Shown one piece after another: positions 23,760 to 31,687 of a stretch of 64,000 nt of DNA. The notes under the pieces were generated by a model. It had not been told where the DNA came from. It did no database searches and worked only from the letters and a program-made list of their open reading frames with translations. The number at the start of each line of letters is the position of its first letter. The first letter of the stretch is position 1. The translations under genes and the position numbers were made by a program. The stretch covers positions 310,001-374,000 of the IMG/VR virus record IMGVR_UViG_3300010403_000705; one strand, written 5' to 3'. The stretch is from a virus.

Positions 23760-24413
23760 ATGAGCGAATCTATAATAGATAGATGCCAACGACATACAAT
23801 TGCTGTACGCCATACTTTGCTTGGTAAGAACTGGTACAGTGCTTTGGAAGCCATGGAATTTGCGAAAGGATTTCATCAAGGCACCAGAAAAGACAGAATA
23901 ACTCCAGAGTTCTCTCATCAAATAGAGATAGCGGGATTTCTTTTAACGTTATCATCAGCTTTACTATTTCCAGAAGAAACCATTACGGTTTCGTTCTTAC
24001 ATGATTGTCCGGAGGATTACGATATAGGATTCGAAGAACTGGAATCTAAGTTTGGTGCTAAAGTATCTAACGCTACCAAACTACTTACTAAAACTCATCG
24101 AGGGCATAAGCGTAATCCGGATACATATTTCATTGATATGATAAGCGATCCGATTGCTTCTGTTGTTAAGGGAGCCGACAGAATCAATAATCAAAGCACT
24201 ATTGTTGGGGTGTTTTCTAGAGAGAAACAAAATTCTTATATAACAGAAACAGTCCAACAGATCATTCCTATGATCAAATCTGCTAGGAAGAGCTGTCCTA
24301 GGCAATTCAATGTATATCAAAATATTCTTTTTGTGCTGAGAAGCCAACTTGATATGATTCGTGCAATCCATGCCGCACAAGATTCAATGAAAGAAAATAA
24401 AAATGCCGACTAA
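23760..24413 (+). CDS. SpoT/RelA-type HD phosphohydrolase
   Basis: The pattern FAKGFHQGTRKD, then FSHQIEIAGFL, then SFLHDCPEDYDIGFEEL, then VKGADRINNQST matches stand-alone (p)ppGpp-hydrolase-like HD proteins. HD and ED residues bind the metal, and RINN is the nucleotide-side signature. It probably removes the 3'-pyrophosphate of an alarmone or a similar nucleotide, which would blunt the host stringent or defence signalling. The substrate is an inference. It overlaps the next gene by 11 bases. Confidence 0.8.
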   Translation: MSESIIDRCQRHTIAVRHTLLGKNWYSALEAMEFAKGFHQGTRKDRITPEFSHQIEIAGFLLTLSSALLFPEETITVSFLHDCPEDYDIGFEELESKFGAKVSNATKLLTKTHRGHKRNPDTYFIDMISDPIASVVKGADRINNQSTIVGVFSREKQNSYITETVQQIIPMIKSARKSCPRQFNVYQNILFVLRSQLDMIRAIHAAQDSMKENKNAD

Positions 24414-24882
24414 TGCAATTACAACATGTTTGAGGGAACTTCAAAAGTTACTTGGTGTTGAAAAGATCAAAATTACTTATGACTATGATGGTAGAAATTT
24501 TCCACAAAAACCAAATGAATGGTTGTACAATGAGGTTGTTTTGGAGCAAGGAAATCCAACTCCATTTACCCTTGTAAATGAAGAGGCTGGATTAATAATT
24601 GCTCGATGGAATTTACAAGAAATGCCTTCATGTTGTGGCATTGCTATCATGTCAGAGTTTTTTGTTAATCCAAGGAGCAGAAAAACTGGAGTTGGCAAAG
24701 AGATTAGTAAACTCATTCGTTTAATCGCGAAAAAAATGAATTATAGAATCTTATTAGGAACTGATGTAATTACTAATACGTATCATCAACAGTCTTTAAA
24801 AAGAGATAAGTTTAAGAGCTTACTAAAATTTCGCAATAGAAATACTGGTAATAGAATCAATATTTCTGCATCTGTACTTTGA
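24403..24882 (+). CDS. GNAT-like acetyltransferase, tentative
   Basis: Residues 80-115 (SEFFVNPRSRKTGVGKEISK, then a helix LIRLIAKKM) resemble GNAT motif A, where RxxGxG/A binds the pyrophosphate of acetyl-CoA. The first 75 residues fit the N-terminal strands. GNAT-fold enzymes occur in amidoligase tag operons as peptide-bond makers, but a link here is only inferred. It overlaps the HD gene. Confidence 0.5.
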   Translation: MPTNAITTCLRELQKLLGVEKIKITYDYDGRNFPQKPNEWLYNEVVLEQGNPTPFTLVNEEAGLIIARWNLQEMPSCCGIAIMSEFFVNPRSRKTGVGKEISKLIRLIAKKMNYRILLGTDVITNTYHQQSLKRDKFKSLLKFRNRNTGNRINISASVL

Positions 24883-24897
24883 TAATAAGGAGACTTT

Positions 24898-25074
24898 ATG
24901 TCTGATGATTTATTTGTTCTAGAAGTGAGAAAGTTTCAACCAACTTATAAAATGGTTTTGCTCACTATACATAGTGTTTTAGTGAGTGGTTTTTCATTCT
25001 TATGCTATCCAATTACTAAATTGGTAGAAGTAGTAGGCGAGACTTCTACGTTTGAATTTTACAATAAAAAGTAA
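24898..25074 (+). CDS. Small membrane-type protein (58 aa)
   Basis: An open frame with an excellent ribosome-binding site (ATAAGGAGACTTT before ATG 24898). The product has a hydrophobic stretch (MVLLTIHSVLVSGFSFLCY) flanked by charged ends, so a single membrane span is likely. It ends 7 bases before the next start. No family is recognised. Confidence 0.6.
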   Translation: MSDDLFVLEVRKFQPTYKMVLLTIHSVLVSGFSFLCYPITKLVEVVGETSTFEFYNKK

Positions 25075-25081
25075 AAATAAG

Positions 25082-25552
25082 ATGTCAAGATATAGCCATG
25101 CATTAAGGGATCGAACAGCTACGGCTCTTACCGATTTTGCTACAGGATTGCTTAGAATGTCGGCGTTATTGCCAGGCATGTCGTGTAATATAGTATTATC
25201 TTATGATGATGCGCCCTCTTATACAGATCTAAGAGAAGTAGTTTTGTATGTAGAAAGAGATGACAATGGAATCTATTTCTTCAATGAAACTGAAATCGGT
25301 GACTTAGAACAAGCTACCATGATTTATTCTTTAGCTTGTGCTGAATTAATGAAGACCATTGCAACTGATGAATGGCGAGAAGATCATTTTGAAGAATTAA
25401 GTCTGGCGGCTTTGCCCAAATCAAGTGATGATAATACTGAGATAAGTTTGGAATCATTAGATGAGCTTACTAATCTTCTGAATGAAGAAGATAGCGATAA
25501 TAGTGATGGTGATGAATTAGAAATTATTGAGTATTATAAACCAGAAATTTAA
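25082..25552 (+). CDS. Hypothetical acidic protein (156 aa)
   Basis: I use the ATG at 25082 (MSRYSHALRDRT), since the longer frame from 25052 runs into the previous gene. Residues 1-110 look alpha/beta; the last 40 are very acidic (NEEDSDNSDGDELE), as in DNA-mimic or charge-tail phage proteins. A strong terminator follows 4 bases after its stop. Confidence 0.6.
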   Translation: MSRYSHALRDRTATALTDFATGLLRMSALLPGMSCNIVLSYDDAPSYTDLREVVLYVERDDNGIYFFNETEIGDLEQATMIYSLACAELMKTIATDEWREDHFEELSLAALPKSSDDNTEISLESLDELTNLLNEEDSDNSDGDELEIIEYYKPEI

Positions 25553-25556
25553 GTAG

Positions 25557-25599
25557 AGTGTGCTTGCTACTCGTGCCAAGGGTAGCAAGCACACTTTTT
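25557..25599 (+). terminator. Strong rho-independent terminator
   Basis: The 14-bp stem AGTGTGCTTGCTAC/GTAGCAAGCACACT with an 11-base loop is followed directly by TTTTTG. It ends the long operon that began before 23760. Confidence 0.88.
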
Positions 25600-25669
25600 G
25601 TTTTTCAGTTTTAGATGGTATGTATAATGCATCATGCAATTAACATGCCAAACTATATCACCTCAAATA

Positions 25670-25686
25670 TTACAGTGTCACTGTAA
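25670..25686 (+). promoter_or_regulatory. Operator-like palindrome TTACAGTGTCACTGTAA
   Basis: A 17-base perfect inverted repeat with one central base lies in the 330-base leader between a terminator and the gene at 25927. The symmetry suits a dimeric regulator. No such regulator is identified in the window. Confidence 0.4.
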
Positions 25687-25780
25687 AACCTCCCATCATC
25701 TAATATGTTGTACTAAAGTAGTGCTGACAAGTTGAAAGCTAGAAGCTGAAACGAATCAGCAAAGTTAGCTAGTTAAAGTA

Positions 25781-25909
25781 ACCCATCGGTTAACGTTAAC
25801 CTAGCTAAGTTAGATAATGAAACAAGGAATAACACCTTGCAAATCCCAAAAGAGATGGAGTAATTCTTCTTCCATTAAAAGAGGGATAATAACAGAACCC
25901 ATAGGGTTC
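25781..25909 (+). promoter_or_regulatory. Structured leader of the gene at 25927
   Basis: It begins with the ACCCATC heptamer (25781-25787) and the perfect palindrome GGTTAACGTTAACC. It also contains CAAGG/CCTTG and, just before the ribosome-binding site GGAGAG, the hairpin GAACCC-ATA-GGGTTC (25895-25909). The last hairpin could modulate ribosome access or stabilise the transcript. The following gene uses GC-richer codons, consistent with high expression. Confidence 0.4.
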
Positions 25910-25926
25910 AACATGGAGAGATAAAC

Positions 25927-26382
25927 ATGAGTGACGGTACTTTTTCTTACAATACGCTGAGTGCTTTTGTGGTTCGTGGTGAAGATGGTCGCCTTGATAG
26001 CGATGCGACCGTGGCGAAGTTCGTTGATCGTCTTGCTGAGTGGGAATCGGCAGTTGAGAAGGAGGATTCAGCTATCGCGGCGGCGGTACACGAGGTATTT
26101 GATACCAAGATTGTTAAAGGTGGATCGCTAAATATGGATGCCATCGTAACTTTTGCAATCCCTGCGCTGAATCCAAATTCGGACAACTTTGCGATTCTTC
26201 GTGATCGTATTAAGGATTGGGTTCGTACCAATGCCGATCAGCCTGCTAAGAAGTCCAAGGACGGAAAGACTGTTCTGGTTGAAGCTGAAGCGCCACGTAC
26301 TCGCGCATTCTCTATCGCTAAGGGTAAGGGTGGCGGCGTGCGTCGTTGGGCTGATGTTGCAGTTAAGCCTGACAGCGAGTGA
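25927..26382 (+). CDS. Probably abundant small phage protein (151 aa), unknown
   Basis: It stands alone between two strong terminators, with a long structured leader, a GGAGAG site and GC-richer codons than its neighbours. All of this suggests high expression. The sequence is mostly helical with an Ala/Glu-rich middle and a basic, Gly-rich end (IAKGKGGGVRRW). It could be a nucleic-acid-binding or structural protein. No family is recognised. Confidence 0.65.
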   Translation: MSDGTFSYNTLSAFVVRGEDGRLDSDATVAKFVDRLAEWESAVEKEDSAIAAAVHEVFDTKIVKGGSLNMDAIVTFAIPALNPNSDNFAILRDRIKDWVRTNADQPAKKSKDGKTVLVEAEAPRTRAFSIAKGKGGGVRRWADVAVKPDSE

Positions 26383-26400
26383 TCATTAGCGGTTCGTTAT

Positions 26401-26445
26401 GATGAGGGGAGGCTGTATTAATACAGCCTCCCCTCATCTGTTTTA
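26401..26445 (+). terminator. Perfect palindromic terminator
   Basis: GATGAGGGGAGGCTGTATT is followed by its exact reverse complement (19-bp stem, 26401-26438), then TGTTTT. It ends the single-gene transcript. Confidence 0.85.
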
Positions 26446-26450
26446 AGATC

Positions 26451-26651
26451 ATGCAAACATTGAAATGTAATTCATATATGTTTAATCTATCTAAAGACTC
26501 AATTGCTACTGGTACAGCCATGTTGGTTATGGCTCCTTGTATAGCTATTGTAGGGGCAGTAAAGAATCCAAACAGAGCTGAAGCTCTCTCAAATGCTCTA
26601 TTAGTTTTTAGGGCAGGAATTTGTTTGTTGTTTAAAAGAACGATCAAGTAG
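26451..26651 (+). CDS. Single-span small membrane protein (66 aa)
   Basis: A hydrophobic segment at residues about 17-38 (GTAMLVMAPCIAIVGAV) and a second weaker one near the end. The basic C-terminus (FKRTIK) is likely cytoplasmic. It starts just after the terminator; the start has only a weak ribosome-binding site. Confidence 0.45.
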   Translation: MQTLKCNSYMFNLSKDSIATGTAMLVMAPCIAIVGAVKNPNRAEALSNALLVFRAGICLLFKRTIK

Positions 26652-26668
26652 GATCTTGGATACATAAA

Positions 26669-26947
26669 ATGAAGAATGAATTTTATAATGTTGGTGACTT
26701 GGTGTATAAATCACCTGTCTATTCTGCTGCCTATCCAGCATGGAAAGTGGATAAGGGAGTAGTGCTATCTGTTAAAAAAAGATTGATTAGTGACCAATCT
26801 CTAGGAGCAATTGATCGAGCCTCATATAGAAGTAGATATGGTCACCAAGACAGGTATCCTATTTTTGAACTATTTATATCAACTAATCAAGGCAATTATT
26901 TAGTTAGTCAATTTGGATTTAATAAGGATGGCATTAACAATGAGTAG
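26669..26947 (+). CDS. Hypothetical protein (92 aa)
   Basis: It starts FYNVGDLVYKSPVYSAAYPAW, a pattern like the SH3/KOW-type small domains common in phages, followed by a strand-rich end (YPIFELFISTNQGNYLVSQF). The function is unknown. It overlaps the next gene start. Confidence 0.5.
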   Translation: MKNEFYNVGDLVYKSPVYSAAYPAWKVDKGVVLSVKKRLISDQSLGAIDRASYRSRYGHQDRYPIFELFISTNQGNYLVSQFGFNKDGINNE

Positions 26948-27368
26948 CAAGAATAATTCTGAGTTGGAAAAAGAGTTTCAAGAGTCACTGCGTACATTTG
27001 GTGTGACTATCCAACGTAAATTACAACTCGCTAATAAAGCGCTTGTAGATGCGGATGCCCATCCAGCAGGTGCTCGAGCATTAAATGAGGCATGTGCATT
27101 AGCTGATGAACATGGCATTCCTTTTCATAGTAAGGTGATTGCCATAGGTAATCATGTTGCTTCCTTGGAAAATAATTATGTTCCAGATTCTTATTTTGAA
27201 AAATTTAATAGTCTAGATCCTAATGAAGTGCAAGAGCTAACAAGCGTAGCTGCATTTGCCTTAAGCAAAGGAACTGTAGAAGATGTAGATGAAGATTGGG
27301 ATGAATCTGAAGAATGGGATTCTTCTGATGAAGGTGATGGTTGGGCACCTTCAAATGTATGCTGGTAA
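26940..27368 (+). CDS. Helical acidic protein (142 aa)
   Basis: I place the start at the ATG at 26940 (MSSKNNSELEKEF), overlapping the previous stop. The body is helical (about residues 5-110) and resembles an alpha-helical repeat; the last 30 residues are strongly acidic and Trp-rich (EDWDESEEWDSSDEGD). No family is recognised. Confidence 0.6.
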   Translation: MSSKNNSELEKEFQESLRTFGVTIQRKLQLANKALVDADAHPAGARALNEACALADEHGIPFHSKVIAIGNHVASLENNYVPDSYFEKFNSLDPNEVQELTSVAAFALSKGTVEDVDEDWDESEEWDSSDEGDGWAPSNVCW

Positions 27369-27385
27369 GATGAAAGGAAATTTCA

Positions 27386-28306
27386 ATGATTCTAATTGGT
27401 TCGCGTGCTCTTATGATAAGAGCACCTTATATCCTTAATAGATCGCCTAAAGATTTTGATTGGATATGCACAGAGAAAGAATTTGATCATTGGATAACTG
27501 AACAATCATTTAAAGCACAACCTACAGATGTTTCTGTTATATCTGAGAATAAAAGAATTGTGCGAGGTGCAGTAAATTGTGAGTTTGAAATTATACGACC
27601 AGGGACTAGTTCTGAGCTTTTGCAAAGCTTAGTCTTTGAAGATTCAGAAACAATAGAGACTCCATTTGGATTGGTCCCTAGTCTTGATTTGTTATTTACA
27701 ATTAAATGCTCCCACAGGTATTTAAAGAACTCACCACATTTTTGGAAGAACTTGAGCGACTATCATTTAATGAAAAGAGTCGGTGCTCAAGTAAAAGATA
27801 ATCTTTCAAGTTTTCTTAAACTTAGAGAGAAAGAAACATATACTTATACTCATCCAAAATTAAATACTTCTAGAAAGAATTTTTTTAGTGATGATCAAGT
27901 ATCTTATGTATATGACCATGATTCTATTCACGAAGCAGTAAAACATTTAGATCGCCCAGCATATTCATTTTTCCAAAAAGATGGAGAAGAAGTAGCGTGC
28001 GATAAGAATAAATTTTTTGCTTGTTCTCGTGAAGTACAATTGTATTCTGTGGTAGAGGAGTCTGCTGTATTAGCAATTGAACGCAGTTTGGTTCCTTTTC
28101 CTGGTAAGTGGTCCCCAGAATATGCATGGAGGTTCGCTTTCTCCAAAGTATGCACAAGTATATCTTCTGGATGGTGGAGAGCTTTTGCTTATGATAATGC
28201 TTTGGATTGTCTGAGATTATATCCAGTTGATTATTGGAGTAAATTTCAGAAAGGATTATCTGATGGCTTAGTTAAGCCATTTAACCCATCCGCAAAAGCT
28301 TCATAG
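27386..28306 (+). CDS. Nucleotidyltransferase-like phage protein (306 aa)
   Basis: It opens ILIGSRALMIR and then SPKDFDWIC, the GS-loop and acidic-pair layout of nucleotidyltransferase folds, and the rest (helical, with HRYLKNSPHFWKN) resembles large phage proteins of that kind. A function in tRNA or nucleotide chemistry is possible but not shown. AAAGGAAATTTC precedes the ATG. An ACCCATC heptamer lies in its last codons (28284-28290), ahead of the tRNA region. Confidence 0.55.
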   Translation: MILIGSRALMIRAPYILNRSPKDFDWICTEKEFDHWITEQSFKAQPTDVSVISENKRIVRGAVNCEFEIIRPGTSSELLQSLVFEDSETIETPFGLVPSLDLLFTIKCSHRYLKNSPHFWKNLSDYHLMKRVGAQVKDNLSSFLKLREKETYTYTHPKLNTSRKNFFSDDQVSYVYDHDSIHEAVKHLDRPAYSFFQKDGEEVACDKNKFFACSREVQLYSVVEESAVLAIERSLVPFPGKWSPEYAWRFAFSKVCTSISSGWWRAFAYDNALDCLRLYPVDYWSKFQKGLSDGLVKPFNPSAKAS

Positions 28307-28675
28307 GCTGGAGTATAAAGATTTTTCAAGAGCCTTAGACTCTTGAAGCAGACTTGTTTTATTAAGGCGTTGACGGGCGGTAATGTATATTATTGCCACG
28401 AGCCAAGATGAAATAGGAAATGAATTTTTATAAAATTCATTCAATTATTAGTAGTTATTATTAAGTAGATATGGAATGTATTAATACAAAGTAGTTGGGA
28501 ATATTAAATTAACCTATTATAGAGTGTTAATACATGGTCTTACTCAGTATAGTAAATTCACGTGCGACCATGACTGCCAGGGAAATGGGTGAATGAATTA
28601 CATTGAGCAATACCAAACGTCAAGTTAGTTTAAGATAGTAAAACATGAATTAATGTGTATTAGTTAAGTTTATAG
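28307..28675 (+). other. Non-coding leader upstream of a tRNA, with several hairpins
   Basis: There is no supported gene. Visible folds are TTCAAGAG/CTCTTGAA (28325-28347, a probable terminator), AATGAATTTT/AAAATTCATT (28419-28441), and a fold at 28533-28601 where CATGGTC/GACCATG competes with ATTCAC/GTGAAT. The last region shares GTGCGAC followed by a purine-rich GGGAA segment with the element at 6134. Possibly a structured RNA. Confidence 0.35.
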
Positions 28676-28748
28676 AGTAGAATATTGTATCGGTAGCATA
28701 ACTTGGTTTAAATCCAGGAAAGTACAGGTTCAATTCCTGTTTCTACTT
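28676..28748 (+). tRNA. tRNA with UAA anticodon and short variable loop
   Basis: A complete cloverleaf of 73 bases. Acceptor AGTAGAA/TTCTACT, D-stem TTGT/ATAA with loop ATCGGTAGC, anticodon stem CTTGG/CCAGG with loop TTTAAAT (anticodon UAA, codon UUA), variable AAAGT, and T-arm ACAGG-TTCAATT-CCTGT. No CCA is encoded. UAA means Leu, yet Leu tRNAs normally have a long variable arm, so charging identity is uncertain. Two class II UAA tRNAs also exist (52563, 63523). Confidence 0.75.
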
Positions 28749-28850
28749 TAAATTAATTGATCAATTATTTTAGATGGATGTTCGTTTCATTCACTTGACG
28801 CCAAGAAAATTCAAAATTGATTCAAAATTAAACAGAAGGAATATTGTCTT

Positions 28851-29588
28851 ATGTTCAGAATTGTTCCATACAAGCGTACCAGTGAGTCAGCTAAATTAGT
28901 AGCTCAGAAAATGACCGAGTTAAGTGGAAGGCGTGTTGTTTCTGGAGAAGCAAGTTTAGATCATAGAAATATTTTATGGGGCAATTCAAGTGTACCGCTC
29001 GAAAATCTACAACCAGCAGCAGCTATTGGAATCGCCAAAAATAAGTTAAGCACCTTAGATAAATTAAAAAGTTCGAATGTTTCTATACCAGAATACACAA
29101 CTTCTAAATCTGTTGCTGAGGATTGGGTTCGCAATGGCATTGTTGTGGTAGCTCGCAAACTCTTAAATGGTTCAGAAGGTCGAGGCATTGTACTGTGTCG
29201 GCATCTTCCTTTAGAAGATGCACCTTTATATGTTAAACTAGTTGAGAAAGATAAAGAATTTAGAGTACACGTCTGTAACGGTGTTGCTATTGATTTGCAA
29301 GAGAAGAGACGAAAAAATGGCGCCCGAAACCCTGATGGCACCAGACCAGATGGAATTATTAGAAATATTGATAGCAACTGGGTATTTTGTCGAAACAATA
29401 TTGTTGAGCCACCTGGACTTCGTGTATTAGGTATAACGGCTGTTCAAGCACTTGGATTATTGTTTGGTGCTGTTGATGTAGTGCATAATACTAGAAATGG
29501 TAGTTTGCATGTACTAGAAATTAACACTGCGCCTGGACTATGTGATTCTACTGCGACCAAATATGCTCAGGCGTTTTTAAACCTTTGA
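28851..29588 (+). CDS. RimK-like ATP-grasp ligase (245 aa)
   Basis: ATP-grasp enzymes activate a carboxylate as acyl-phosphate and join it to an amine or thiol. Visible parts are ARKLLNGSEGRGIVL (101-115, ATP-binding lysine and glycine loop), YVKLVEKDKEFRVHV (127-141), GLLFGAVDVV (202-211) and HVLEINTAPGL (220-230, with the metal-binding Glu-Ile-Asn). The pre-grasp domain is short. It heads the cluster ATP-grasp, zinc-amidoligase, glutamine amidotransferase with gaps of 1-16 bases, so it probably works in the same pathway, for example adding amino acids to a peptide tag. Confidence 0.85.
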   Translation: MFRIVPYKRTSESAKLVAQKMTELSGRRVVSGEASLDHRNILWGNSSVPLENLQPAAAIGIAKNKLSTLDKLKSSNVSIPEYTTSKSVAEDWVRNGIVVVARKLLNGSEGRGIVLCRHLPLEDAPLYVKLVEKDKEFRVHVCNGVAIDLQEKRRKNGARNPDGTRPDGIIRNIDSNWVFCRNNIVEPPGLRVLGITAVQALGLLFGAVDVVHNTRNGSLHVLEINTAPGLCDSTATKYAQAFLNL

Positions 29589-29604
29589 TTGATGGATATG
29601 TTTT

Positions 29605-31686
29605 ATGGATGAAGAAGAGAATGATTTAGTAAATGACGCAGAGCCAGTACAACCCATCGAACCACTAGATGTAGGAGCGGATGTTCCAGTAATAGCTCCA
29701 GTGCCAATACCACCACCACCACCTCTTCCTCAACCTCGTCCTGTTCCTTTTATTAATAATTATGAAAGGATTAGACCACAAGCGATTTGGATGGAAGATG
29801 AACCCCGTAATGACTACTGGGAATATGAAAACCAACAGGCTCGTGAGGAGGATTTTAGGGTAAGGTTGCAACGTTATAGACAGGTCGCCGCCGCCGGCGT
29901 CGCGCCGTGGCTTAATAGAGATTGGGAAATTTGGTCGCAACAGAACGTGGGCGCAGCTCACCCAGTACCTAATCCTCATATTCCGGTGCCCAGAAACCCA
30001 AATATAAATCAATTTATAAACCAAATTATTAATAATGAGGAAATAAGAGAGCGTCACATGAATTATGATCAGTTGGTAAGAAGATATCCATCATTGGTAG
30101 ACAGGTATCTTCCTGATTTATCCAATAAGGCTAATGCTTTGAGTGCATTACGAAGTATTGAATCTGATAGAAATGCAACTCTAGAAGAGAAAACGGCACT
30201 TCGTGATTATGTAGGCAATCACGAAGTAGCATCTGTTTATAACTATCAGTGGTGTGTTGACTGCGAATCAATGGTAGGGCATCCTAATCATACACATTGT
30301 CCACATTGTATTTATCCATGTACTGTTGTTGAGCCGGGTCATGTTAATCCTCCATCCAATACTCAGTTAGCAGTATGTGGATTTTGTGGAGAATGTTGTC
30401 GTAGTAAAGGTCATAGATACTGTCCTACTTGCAATACTCACAGTGATAGATTATGTCGACATTGCAGTAAATGTACTGCTTGCTGTGCTTGTCAACTTTG
30501 TCCCGCACGAGGTTGTCAAGAGATGCAAGAATGTAATGATTGTTGTAATTGTCTCGATCATTGTACCTGTCCAGCACTACAATCTAATGGTACATATGGT
30601 AAATCTTTTCCAGCTTTCAAAAAGAAAGAGCGTCGACTGTTTGATTGCCAACGTCTAGCTGGTGTAGAGTGGGAGTACAATCGATTATCTACACAAAGAT
30701 ATTTCGACCATTGGGTAAAGAAGTGGTTAGCGGATCGGCACCAAGATGATTCATGCGGTTATGAAGCCGTTACAGCTCCCATCGCTGGCGACTACATGGT
30801 CAAATGTATAGAGGCTTTGGGAAAAGTTTTTGAAAAGAGTAAGGCGTCAATTGATAATCGATGTTCAATTCATGTACATGCAGATGCAAAAGACCTTCAG
30901 TGGTCAGATATGTTCAGACTGTTGAAAGTCTATTCGATTGTAGAACCTGTTCTTTATATGTTAGCAGGGCAAGAACGCCTCGATAATAGATATTGTGTGC
31001 CCTGTGGTAAAGATTATGCTGCTGCTCTTGAAAGGATTGATCGTAAAGATGCAGTCATGGCTGTAGCATTTACTCCCATTACACGTGATGGAAGAAAAAG
31101 TGAAGTCAATCTTATTCCTGATAATGGTCGCAATTCACAGCGTGCCAAACCAGGAAAACGTGCCGATAATCATGCGTATTGTCGACGCAAAGGATTGAAC
31201 ATTCTTCCTTGGTTGGCTGGTCGAGGACCTCGACCAAACACTCCAGTTAGCATCGTAACTCAAGCCAATGATACAATTGAAAAAATTGCGCAACGCAATA
31301 ATGTTTCAATTGCGGCATTGATGCGTTGGAATAAGATTAAACCTGGTACGCGTTTTGCGGCTGGACAAAGACTTATCGTCAATAAGCGTATTGTGGCACC
31401 TGATACTACAGTGGAGTTTAGAATTCACCCTAACACACATGATGCTAATCGTGTTATTAATTGGGTGAAAGTTATACTGCGTTTGGTTGATTGGGCAGCT
31501 AAATCAACTGATAACGATTTAGAGAAACTTCCTAAGTCAGCCCTTAGGATTCTCTGTCAAGTCATTGCACCCGAATGTGCTCCTTGGATCATGTCGAGAG
31601 TGCAAGAGTGGCGTAAGGAAACATCAAAAATCAATGGACGTCACGAGCGTCGCATTAGCCTAAAGGGCGGAAAGTACAGTTACTAA
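29605..31686 (+). CDS. Zinc-ribbon/amidoligase/LysM multidomain protein (693 aa)
   Basis: Order: acidic and Pro-rich tail (1-50), helical part (60-205), a Cys/His cluster with about 30 Cys (217-322; many CxxC), and an Amidoligase_2-type catalytic domain. The catalytic domain shows GVEWEY (353-358), CGYEAV, SIHVHAD (421-427) and, after an insertion, EFRIHPNTHD (604-613). The insertion includes a LysM domain (547-592: VTQANDTIEKIAQRNNVS, then NKIKPGTRFAAGQRLIV). LysM binds N-acetylglucosamine-type sugars, so the ligase may act near peptidoglycan or another glycan; this is inference. It is flanked by an ATP-grasp ligase and a Gln amidotransferase. Confidence 0.8.
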   Translation: MDEEENDLVNDAEPVQPIEPLDVGADVPVIAPVPIPPPPPLPQPRPVPFINNYERIRPQAIWMEDEPRNDYWEYENQQAREEDFRVRLQRYRQVAAAGVAPWLNRDWEIWSQQNVGAAHPVPNPHIPVPRNPNINQFINQIINNEEIRERHMNYDQLVRRYPSLVDRYLPDLSNKANALSALRSIESDRNATLEEKTALRDYVGNHEVASVYNYQWCVDCESMVGHPNHTHCPHCIYPCTVVEPGHVNPPSNTQLAVCGFCGECCRSKGHRYCPTCNTHSDRLCRHCSKCTACCACQLCPARGCQEMQECNDCCNCLDHCTCPALQSNGTYGKSFPAFKKKERRLFDCQRLAGVEWEYNRLSTQRYFDHWVKKWLADRHQDDSCGYEAVTAPIAGDYMVKCIEALGKVFEKSKASIDNRCSIHVHADAKDLQWSDMFRLLKVYSIVEPVLYMLAGQERLDNRYCVPCGKDYAAALERIDRKDAVMAVAFTPITRDGRKSEVNLIPDNGRNSQRAKPGKRADNHAYCRRKGLNILPWLAGRGPRPNTPVSIVTQANDTIEKIAQRNNVSIAALMRWNKIKPGTRFAAGQRLIVNKRIVAPDTTVEFRIHPNTHDANRVINWVKVILRLVDWAAKSTDNDLEKLPKSALRILCQVIAPECAPWIMSRVQEWRKETSKINGRHERRISLKGGKYSY

Positions 31687-31687
31687 T

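Noticed and set aside
28533-28601. Known riboswitch class
   Set aside because: The paired segments and the GTGCGAC motif did not match any riboswitch consensus I know.
29665-30057. Minus-strand frame of 130 codons opposite the Pro-rich region
   Set aside because: It is a mirror of the Pro-rich codons of the multidomain amidoligase.
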